5,001 nt of DNA. It comes from CAMCXT01 sp046302715. Its GTDB lineage: Bacteria > Bacteroidota > Bacteroidia > M30B66. Position 1 is the stretch's first letter, and each line of letters begins with the position of its first letter. Of the stretch, positions 1-4,629 are shown one piece after another. The DNA lies in contig JBKCHQ010000061.1 of NCBI GenBank assembly GCA_046302715.1, positions 1 through 5,001 on the forward strand, in the 5' to 3' direction. The position numbers were made by a program, and so were the translations under genes. The notes below the pieces were generated by a model. The model was not told the DNA's origin. It did not search any database and saw nothing but the letters and a program-made list of their open reading frames with translations.

Positions 1-551
1 GAATTAGACCCACTAAACACTTTACTTTCATACCCATTCTTGAATTTAACATGATACTCTGTATAATCGAACCAAGACAAATCAAATCTATCAATTTCAT
101 GAAGCACAGTATAACCGAATTCTGCTTTGGGAAATTTTGGCCCAAAACCTACCGAATAATTTTTTTCTAAATACTTTAATACTTGATCAATCACTTTAAG
201 TCCATTATCAAACTTACTTTCCGCTACAAAAAATGCATAAGTATTTATGCCATCAAGCTTTAAAGCCATTACATCTTTGTCAATAAATCCATGCTTTAAT
301 AAAAATGTCGAACCATCCTTTAGCTTTAATTTAAGAGAATTTTCACCAATAAATTTCCAAGTTCCGCAATCAACACCCTGACCATTTTCAAAAATATCTA
401 ACTCACCATTGGACTCGAATATATAAACACGCTTAATTTCAATTGAATCACCTATTGAAATCCAATTTTTATTTGCCAATAAGGTCTTATCATCTAGAAG
501 CTTACTAGCTTTTTTAATTTGGGGTATTAAGTCCGCTATATATGTTTTCAT
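1..551 (-). CDS. Conserved hypothetical cytosolic protein, C-terminus outside window
   Basis: An uninterrupted minus-strand frame opens with ATG at 551 and runs off the left edge, giving 183 residues without a stop. The N-terminus (MKTYIADLIP) is neither a signal peptide nor a membrane segment, so the product is probably cytosolic. Residues about 25-110 look like an all-beta module: a conserved Trp near 30, an 'RVYIFESNGELDIFENG' strand pair at 41-57, a 'GTWKF' strand at 63-67, then 'LLKHGFIDKDVMALKLDG' at 84-101 and 'YAFFV' at 105-109. I recall this arrangement from uncharacterised flavobacterial proteins, but I know no function for it. A helix (about 115-131) and a second Trp- and aromatic-rich beta part (about 145-178) follow. 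I chose this start because it is the first ATG of the frame and a Bacteroidota-type -7 motif lies about 60 bases upstream. The reading is certain, the function unknown. Confidence 0.85.
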   Translation of the reverse strand, partial: MKTYIADLIPQIKKASKLLDDKTLLANKNWISIGDSIEIKRVYIFESNGELDIFENGQGVDCGTWKFIGENSLKLKLKDGSTFLLKHGFIDKDVMALKLDGINTYAFFVAESKFDNGLKVIDQVLKYLEKNYSVGFGPKFPKAEFGYTVLHEIDRFDLSWFDYTEYHVKFKNGYESKVFSGSN

Positions 552-612
552 GAATGTATAGAATTTAGTGTTTAAGTTAAATATTTCGATTTGCTGTTTT
601 TTATTTTTAATT

Positions 613-620
613 CAAATTTA
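613..620 (-). promoter_or_regulatory. Possible Bacteroidota -7 element for the gene starting at 551
   Basis: On the minus strand the bases read TAAATTTG, an exact match to the TAnnTTTG -7 consensus of the Bacteroidota primary sigma factor. The element lies about 60 bases before the ATG at 551, in a very AT-rich stretch. No TTG-type -33 element is visible at the expected distance further upstream, so this is a plausible but incomplete promoter. Confidence 0.28.
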
Positions 621-638
621 TTAATATTTATTGTCGAT

Positions 639-791
639 TTATATCTGCTCTTTTTGGAATTGTGAAAAAGAAACTGATGATAGAAGCACCAACATAAACG
701 TCAAGGAAATTTTAATTTTGGTGTATTTGATTTTTTTATCATTAATTTTTGTTTGCTCTATATGATCCTTTACTTTATTGTATATTACCAA
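639..791 (-). CDS. Possible 50-codon small membrane peptide or gene remnant
   Basis: A minus-strand frame can be read from a TTG at 791 to a TAA at 639, giving 50 residues. The first part is charged and Lys-rich. It is followed by a hydrophobic segment at about residues 28-41 (ISLTFMLVLLSSVS) and a polar tail ending QFQKEQI. That profile suits a small single-pass membrane protein or the surviving end of one. The frame has no ATG start except one inside the hydrophobic segment, and it opens only 5 bases after the CGTTAGC core of the adjacent attC-like palindrome, where a cassette gene would be expected to begin. Against it: there is no ribosome-binding signal, the frame is short, and AT-rich DNA produces such runs by chance. 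It may be the remains of a gene truncated when the region was rearranged. Confidence 0.22.
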   Translation of the reverse strand: MVIYNKVKDHIEQTKINDKKIKYTKIKISLTFMLVLLSSVSFSQFQKEQI

Positions 792-796
792 GGCCT

Positions 797-852
797 GCTA
801 ACGGTTTGCGTGTAGGCGCATACCTGGAGGGTTGAGCTTACACACTATTGTC
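797..852 (-). repeat. attC-like imperfect palindrome, site A (56 bases)
   Basis: Outer boxes GCTAAC (797-802) and ATTGTC (847-852) can pair with two G-T wobbles and one mismatch. Inside them GCGTGTAGGC (808-817) pairs with GCTTACACAC (836-845) over 10 positions with one wobble and one mismatch. The spacers between outer and inner arms are unequal (5 bases against 1), leaving unpaired bases on one side. The apex holds a small ACC/GGT stem (822-824 with 830-832). The size, two-arm layout and asymmetry resemble a minimal integron attC site. In gene orientation the end reads CGTTAGCAGGC. The GTTAG part fits the attC R' box (GTTRRRY), but the next bases do not. The 16 bases at 797-812 recur exactly in site C. 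It begins 26 bases after the stop codon of the upstream gene and could also act as a transcription-ending hairpin. Confidence 0.6.
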
Positions 853-878
853 TGTAGTTTTGTCTGCGTACCATAAAA

Positions 879-1481
879 TTATTTACTCGTAAATGATTTT
901 GAAATTATAGCAATGTAGGGCGCAATTTCAGATTCTCTCCTTTTGGGATATTCAATATGCAAATCGCTTATAAAGCTGTTACCTGAAACTCGTTTCCAAT
1001 AAACAATGTTTCCATTGTCCTTCTTTGTGCCACTTATTACAAACCAATTTCCTTTTTGTGTTTTATAGCTTATGTCTAGATCCGAATTTTTTAAACCTGC
1101 GTCATACAGATCTTTTATTGAGCTAAATTCAAATCGTGAACTTAACAATGAATGGAGCTGAATAATTTCAGAACCATCTTTTGTTTTAACGCTGTAATCA
1201 CAATAATTAGGGCTTTTTTCGTCATACATTGGCTGTAACTTAAAGTCTGACGGTAAACTAACACTGAAACTACAAGGAGTGTGCGATATAAAACTTACTT
1301 GTGGTGTTTCATTTGCAGAAACGGTCTTTAAACTAATTCTCTCTCTCTCTTTTAAATTTAATTCTCGTTCTTTTAATGCAAGCTCTTTTTCTTTTAGCTC
1401 TAATTCTCTTTGCTCTGCTTCATTTTGTCCGCAAGAGATAAAAAATAGCGAACTGATTAAAATAGAAAACACATGTCGCAT
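879..1481 (-). CDS. Lipoprotein with heptad-repeat tether and conserved C-terminal domain (200 aa)
   Basis: I take the ATG at 1481 as the start, because MRHVFSILISSLFFISC then forms a proper lipoprotein signal: hydrophobic residues 4-15 and a lipobox ending FISC with the lipidated Cys at 17. An ATG 54 bases further upstream in the same frame would put 18 polar residues before the signal. Mature residues 26-46 are three perfect seven-residue repeats of the type ELxLKEx, strongly helical and charged, probably a coiled-coil tether away from the membrane. Residues about 60-200 form a compact domain with 'CDYSVKTKDG', 'QLHSLLSSRFEF' and a final 'HIEYPKRRESEIAPYIAIISKSF'. I recall similar C-termini from flavobacterial hypothetical lipoproteins, with no known activity. 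The gene stands alone: about 510 bases separate it from the gene upstream, and site A follows its stop by 26 bases. It probably acts at the outer membrane. Its function is unknown. Confidence 0.9.
   Translation of the reverse strand: MRHVFSILISSLFFISCGQNEAEQRELELKEKELALKERELNLKERERISLKTVSANETPQVSFISHTPCSFSVSLPSDFKLQPMYDEKSPNYCDYSVKTKDGSEIIQLHSLLSSRFEFSSIKDLYDAGLKNSDLDISYKTQKGNWFVISGTKKDNGNIVYWKRVSGNSFISDLHIEYPKRRESEIAPYIAIISKSFTSK
1344..1406 (-). repeat. Three tandem 21-bp units coding for a coiled-coil heptad
   Basis: Three consecutive 21-base units at 1386-1406, 1365-1385 and 1344-1364 encode ELELKEK, ELALKER and ELNLKER. Unit length is an exact multiple of three, so gain or loss of a unit would lengthen or shorten the helical tether without breaking the frame. 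The units differ at several bases, so the array is not freshly duplicated. A run of alternating T and C at 1338-1350 (six and a half TC units) overlaps its end. Confidence 0.8.
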
Positions 1482-1567
1482 AATTATAATTTTGACATTA
1501 ATTTTATAGTTGAGCCTCGTTAAAATTACAGCCAACTCATTTATACCTTCTAATCACCTCCAAAACC

Positions 1568-1696
1568 CTATTGCTCAATCCAACCGAAAACTACAACCTT
1601 CCCTTCTTTCGTCAAAGCATAAGTTTTCAACATAACCAATCTTGGAGCCATGAAATGTTCGAAGATTCTGAGAAGCCTAAACAGCCGAAGCCTCCC
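1568..1696 (-). pseudogene. Gene-like fragment, possible C-terminal remnant (42 codons)
   Basis: After a TAG at 1697-1699, a minus-strand frame runs 42 codons to a TAG at 1568-1570. Its second half (LKTYALTKEGKVVVFGWIEQ) reads like the end of a real protein, with an alternating beta-strand pattern. The ATG at 1651 would give 27 residues only. A second frame across the same bases also gives a protein-like string (NLRTFHGSKIGYVENLCFDE), so I cannot say which, if either, was coding. I do not recognise a family. No ribosome-binding signal or upstream domain is present, so at best this is a broken remnant. Confidence 0.25.
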
Positions 1697-1739
1697 CTAT
1701 TTCTGCTGCACATTTGTACACTGAAAATCTAACTACCCC

Positions 1740-1880
1740 TCACATTCCCAACACCGCCTCGAAGGCATCGTCGGCATCTTTGTGGATAAAGCTCGACTTG
1801 GTAAGCAGGTTCCGATACCCAACCCTATTCCAACAAGTCTGACCTTTATTGCCAATTTTAACTTCTGGAAACCTGATCAC
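1740..1880 (-). pseudogene. Gene-like fragment, possible C-terminal remnant (46 codons)
   Basis: A minus-strand frame, closed upstream by an in-frame TAG, can be read from about 1880 to a TGA at 1740-1742. The 46 residues include 'RVGYRNLLTKSSFIHKDADD' followed by AFEAVLGM. This is a balanced, protein-like composition with an amphipathic acidic end, unlike chance translation of AT-rich DNA, and it lies in the GC-richest part of the gap. Only GTG is available as a start. The bases upstream do not continue the frame, so if it was a gene, most of it is missing. The parent family is not recognised. It lies 43 bases upstream of the 1568-1696 fragment in transcription order, and both may come from one decayed locus. 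Confidence 0.28.
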
Positions 1881-1993
1881 CTAGCAAACTTAACAACAGT
1901 TCTGATGTTTGAAATTAATCGTTTACCTACAATAACCAAATCCATGACATTTTTATTCCCCATAGTAGCCCTTATAATCTTAACATATAGCTG

Positions 1994-3463
1994 TTATAAA
2001 CCATCAAATTCAAATAATGTCAATCGGCCCAAATGATTCCCAGCCAGATAAATTTTTCCGTTAAGCACCATCAAATCGTCTCTTCTATTGAGCGTAATTA
2101 CATCTCCAAGATTAATTGCAGACCCTATTGGTTTTCCATTTTCGTCGACTTTCAATAAAATGTTTGTTTTACTACCTGAACTGGTTGTTTGCTCCCATAA
2201 TAGTATGACTTTTTCGTCAATTTTTATTGTTTTTAAATGTCTTACACCTTGGTCTGCTGTGTTTTTAAAGTTGGTTAGCCAAACAATACCAATGTTTTCT
2301 TGAACAGTCCATCGACCGTCAAATGAATAGAATCCACCTTTTTCATTTATCCCATTCGAAAGGATTGGTTTCTCATCTTGGTTGAATGTCTTGCTAATTT
2401 TTACAAAGCCCACATTTCTTGGATCTTCAGAATTCCCAGCTCTGAAATTATCGATTGATTTACCTTCAGGAGAAGGCTCTCCGGTAAAAAAGATTAGATA
2501 ACCATCGGAAACCTCAACAACACCGCCAATTTCTCCGTATGTACTATTATCATTCGACCATTTATAATATGTTTTACCCGACTTACTTATTTCAGTATAC
2601 TTAGGGTATTTTGGCATTCCGGTCGAGTAGCTTGGTGTCGTACCGTGTTCGGTTTTAAAAGTATATACTACCTTGCTTGATTTAATTACAGTTTCTTCCT
2701 TAGATTTAAACTCATGAAAATGCACTCCCCTTGGATAATTATCTCCAAGATCTGCTCCAATAAATCCGTTGTTTGATGTTGTTAGATAGTTGTCGAATGA
2801 GTGACCAGATGTTTGCCCCAGGTTTTTAATCAATCGTAGCTCGGTAGATTCAAAAAGCAGTGCTGATCCTCCTTGATGATTAAGGCCATCTTTTTCTTCA
2901 TGATATAGTCTTTCTATAAGCATTAATAATTGTCCGTTCTTACAGCGCATGGTATTCATGTATCTTTCGGTAACATAATATATATCTAGACTATTTTTAT
3001 CAGTATTGTGAGACTTTGAAGCAATGTAAACACCTTCTTTGCTGTATTTGTAAAGCATAAATTTCAATCCCCCATCTGGCGATTCACTTGAGCCGTAACT
3101 TGTGGCATAGTAGATATTTCCTTTCTCATCGGTACAGGCAGAGAGTAACAATCCTTTGCCTGTGTTTTTTAAGGGAATTGTACTTTGTCCGGTAAAATCT
3201 GCTTTATAACTAGTCAATAAAATAACTTTATTGTTTTGGTCTTGCCATAAGCAGCCAATTTTTCCATTTGATAAATTCATGGTATAAAACCTTCTTATAC
3301 CATACTCTCTTATTATTTCTGGAAGTACATTTTTGGGAGAGAATGAAAATGTGGTGATTTTTACATGCTCGTTTTTAAAAGCCTCAGACTTAGAAATTGT
3401 TTGCCCATTTATGGCAATAATATAAATTAGGAAAGCGGCAAGAAACAGTATCCTTTTTTTCAT
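1994..3463 (-). CDS. Exported hypothetical protein, probable beta-propeller (489 aa)
   Basis: The ATG at 3463 gives MKKRILFLAAFLIYIIAING, a typical signal peptide with a likely cut after Gly20 and Gln21 as first mature residue. There is no Cys there, so it is not a lipoprotein. The mature part has no further membrane segment. It shows a recurring pattern of hydrophobic strand, turn with Asn/Gly, and strand: 'GKIGCLWQDQNNKVILLTSY' (67-86), 'DEKGNIYYATSY' (112-123), 'NGQLLMLIERLY' (176-187), 'SDGYLIFFTGE' (319-329), 'GIVWLTNFKN' (392-401), 'DEKVILLWEQT' (416-426), 'NGKIYLAGNHLGRLTLFEF' (468-486). Spacing of about 45-70 residues between these blocks suits a beta-propeller of uncertain blade number. 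The last residues are still part of the repeat pattern and carry no type IX secretion C-terminal domain, so a periplasmic location is likely. No catalytic motif is seen. Unlike the other genes in the window, no palindrome follows its stop. Confidence 0.88.
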   Translation of the reverse strand: MKKRILFLAAFLIYIIAINGQTISKSEAFKNEHVKITTFSFSPKNVLPEIIREYGIRRFYTMNLSNGKIGCLWQDQNNKVILLTSYKADFTGQSTIPLKNTGKGLLLSACTDEKGNIYYATSYGSSESPDGGLKFMLYKYSKEGVYIASKSHNTDKNSLDIYYVTERYMNTMRCKNGQLLMLIERLYHEEKDGLNHQGGSALLFESTELRLIKNLGQTSGHSFDNYLTTSNNGFIGADLGDNYPRGVHFHEFKSKEETVIKSSKVVYTFKTEHGTTPSYSTGMPKYPKYTEISKSGKTYYKWSNDNSTYGEIGGVVEVSDGYLIFFTGEPSPEGKSIDNFRAGNSEDPRNVGFVKISKTFNQDEKPILSNGINEKGGFYSFDGRWTVQENIGIVWLTNFKNTADQGVRHLKTIKIDEKVILLWEQTTSSGSKTNILLKVDENGKPIGSAINLGDVITLNRRDDLMVLNGKIYLAGNHLGRLTLFEFDGL

Positions 3464-3509
3464 AATAGTGTTTTAAAAGTTCTTTAAATACAATCGTGAT
3501 TTAAGTGAT

Positions 3510-3649
3510 GCCTAACGTAGACGGGCTTTGCGTTCGGGCGGGTTGCGGAGCAAAAAACTATTACCCAGAACTGAACATGATACGTACCAAAAAGCTTCAT
3601 TTTACATACTGAACCCACTTTTTACCAAACACCTGTCAGCGGTTCGTTG
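3510..3649 (-). repeat. Long attC-like imperfect palindrome, site B (about 140 bases)
   Basis: The outer boxes TAACG (3513-3517) and CGTTG (3645-3649) pair with one wobble. Further in, GACGG (3520-3524) pairs with CC-GTC (3632-3637, one bulged T), GTTCGG (3532-3537) with CCAAAC (3625-3630, one mismatch), and GGGTT (3540-3544) with AACCC (3612-3616). The loop of about 65 bases is AT-rich. In gene orientation the terminal box is GTTAGGC, a perfect match to the integron R' consensus GTTRRRY. The opposite box (CAACG) is a weaker match to RYYYAAC. Compared with sites A and C it keeps CTAACG and TTTGCGT but has extra bases between them, so the three look like relatives. The total length is near the upper limit of known attC sites (about 140). 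It lies 4 bases after the stop of the upstream gene and ends 46 bases before the next start. Confidence 0.5.
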
Positions 3650-3653
3650 TTTT

Positions 3654-4502
3654 TTATTTGTCCAACTTTCCATCTTCTGTTAAAATTATTTCGCCGTACT
3701 TTTGAACTTCAAGCGTAATATCTGGTGAATTTTCTTCGCCCATTAAATTTCTATATATTTTGTAGGTAAAGTTATTGTTTATGAAAGTAATAACATTATT
3801 TCCTCCACTACCTTCAAATTCTAATTCACCGTTATCAATAATGATGTCGGGCTTTGAGGACTCGTCTTCACAAATTTTCCAAGAAGCATATCTGTATTTG
3901 TTATCCTTAAGTTCGTCAATTCTAATCAAAGAAGTTTTTGTCTTTATTTTGTATGTTGGATTTTCAAAAGTCTTTAATGAAATGTGAAGGTTTTCTTTTT
4001 CTTTTGCTATCAAATCACTCCTTAATTTTTTTTCAAAGGCGCTTTGATAATTTACAGCAGTTATTATTCCGTCAGAACTAGACATCCATATAACACCATC
4101 GTCTAACATAATTCCTCTCCAGCCTACTTCTGACCATTGTTCAATTTTTGAACTAGCGATTTTGTCAATAAGAATTTTGTCAAAAACTTCACTAAATCTC
4201 TTAATGAATTCCTTTTTATCTCTAATGCTTGGAATTGGATATTGCCTGTCTAATGGAAAGCTAATAATGTTTGATATTTTATCTACATTATTCGATTTGA
4301 ATAATTCAATAGCATTTTTGATGATTTCTACTTTATCGACAGCAAGTTTTTCATTGTCATCAGGCTTCTCTTGTTTTAGAACTTTGACTTCTGTTTCAGC
4401 AGCCGATTTTTCAATTGATGATATTGTTGTTTTTGTTTCCGTTTGGTTACAGCCAAAAAGCAAAAGTGCAAATAGCAAAGTCATCAGTTTTACATGTTTC
4501 AT
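3654..4502 (-). CDS. Lipoprotein with possible NTF2-like domain (282 aa)
   Basis: The ATG at 4502 gives MKHVKLMTLLFALLLFGC, a lipoprotein signal with lipobox LFGC and lipidated Cys18. A polar, probably flexible linker rich in Thr, Ser, Glu and Lys (19-55) follows. Residues about 57-152 start with a helix (KVEIIKNAIELFKSNN), continue through 'FPLDRQYPIPSIRDKKEFI' and a helix at 100-116, and end with 'WRGIMLDDGVIWMSSSDGII'. This order resembles NTF2/SnoaL-like domains common in Bacteroidota lipoproteins, an inference from pattern only. Residues about 205-276 are a second, beta-rich part with 'KPDIIIDNGELEFEGSGGNN', 'TYKIYRN' and 'LEVQKYGEIILTEDGK'. No catalytic residues can be assigned, so binding or a structural role is as likely as enzymatic activity. 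The gene fills the interval between sites C and B almost completely, 42 bases from the first and 4 from the second, like the cargo of one cassette. Confidence 0.9.
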   Translation of the reverse strand: MKHVKLMTLLFALLLFGCNQTETKTTISSIEKSAAETEVKVLKQEKPDDNEKLAVDKVEIIKNAIELFKSNNVDKISNIISFPLDRQYPIPSIRDKKEFIKRFSEVFDKILIDKIASSKIEQWSEVGWRGIMLDDGVIWMSSSDGIITAVNYQSAFEKKLRSDLIAKEKENLHISLKTFENPTYKIKTKTSLIRIDELKDNKYRYASWKICEDESSKPDIIIDNGELEFEGSGGNNVITFINNNFTYKIYRNLMGEENSPDITLEVQKYGEIILTEDGKLDK

Positions 4503-4544
4503 TTTTTGTCTATTCTTTGTCGTGATAGTCGTCCTAAAATGCCC

Positions 4545-4620
4545 GCTAACGGTTTGCGTGCAGTCGATGTTGCCTTGTTTTGCGCCTGCGGCAAGGCTAT
4601 GGCACTTGCATGCTGTTATG
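4545..4620 (-). repeat. attC-like imperfect palindrome, site C (76 bases)
   Basis: The outer TAAC (4547-4550) pairs with GTTA (4615-4618). Inside, TGC (4555-4557) pairs with GCA (4608-4610), GTGC (4558-4561) with GCAC (4602-4605), and GCCTTG (4572-4577) with CAAGGC (4592-4597). The arms are interrupted by unequal bulges, including two extra T at 4606-4607 on one side only, which is how attC hairpins mark strand choice for the integrase. The 16 bases at 4545-4560 are identical to the matching end of site A. In gene orientation the end reads CGTTAGCGGGC, so the GTTAG core is present but the last R' positions do not fit the classical consensus. It begins 9 bases after the stop codon of the ADP-ribosylglycohydrolase gene and ends 42 bases before the next start. 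Confidence 0.6.
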
Positions 4621-4629
4621 TGATGTTAT

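Larger units (their letters stand above)
1482..1993. other. Long gap with a GC-richer island and no intact gene
   Basis: This 512-base stretch separates two minus-strand genes and holds no full-length ORF on either strand. Its middle, roughly 1550-1880, is visibly richer in G and C than the flanks. By hand count 1741-1800 is about 53% GC, against about 17% in 601-660. It contains short gene-like fragments in different minus-strand frames, described separately. Its edges carry a 10-base imperfect direct repeat, CTAATCACCT at 1550-1559 and CTGATCACCT at 1873-1882, which might be coincidence. I see no clear terminal inverted repeat, transposase remnant or attC-like palindrome. The most economical reading is a decayed or inserted foreign fragment. 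Confidence 0.5.

Noticed and set aside
797..852. Simple intrinsic terminators as full explanation of the palindromes
   Set aside because: Sites A and C share 16 identical bases and long arms with specific outer boxes, and no T-run follows the stems in gene orientation. A termination side-effect remains possible but does not explain the conservation.
848..866. Short direct repeat TTGTCTG at 848-854 and 860-866
   Set aside because: Two 7-base copies are too short to mean much on their own. They may just be part of the flank of palindrome A.
1487..1494. TAATTTTG on the plus strand, an exact TAnnTTTG promoter motif
   Set aside because: It points into the 3' to 5' direction of the gap where no plus-strand gene exists, and such motifs are frequent by chance in AT-rich DNA.
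1279..1509. Plus-strand frame of 76 codons
   Set aside because: It lies opposite the lipoprotein gene, and its Ser/Phe-rich translation is the antisense of the Glu/Lys-rich coiled coil. It has no features of its own.
1482..1535. Upstream ATG at 1535 as the start of the 200-aa lipoprotein
   Set aside because: It would place 18 residues before the signal sequence. The ATG at 1481 directly precedes a proper lipoprotein signal and is preferred.
1782..2036. Plus-strand frame of 84 codons with a hydrophobic end
   Set aside because: It straddles the gap and the 3' end of the 489-aa gene, has no promoter or ribosome-binding signal, and its composition is Pro/Thr/Ser-rich like a shadow frame.
797..4620. 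CRISPR array
   Set aside because: The palindromes are kilobases apart, differ in length, and are separated by full genes rather than uniform spacers. No cas gene is visible.
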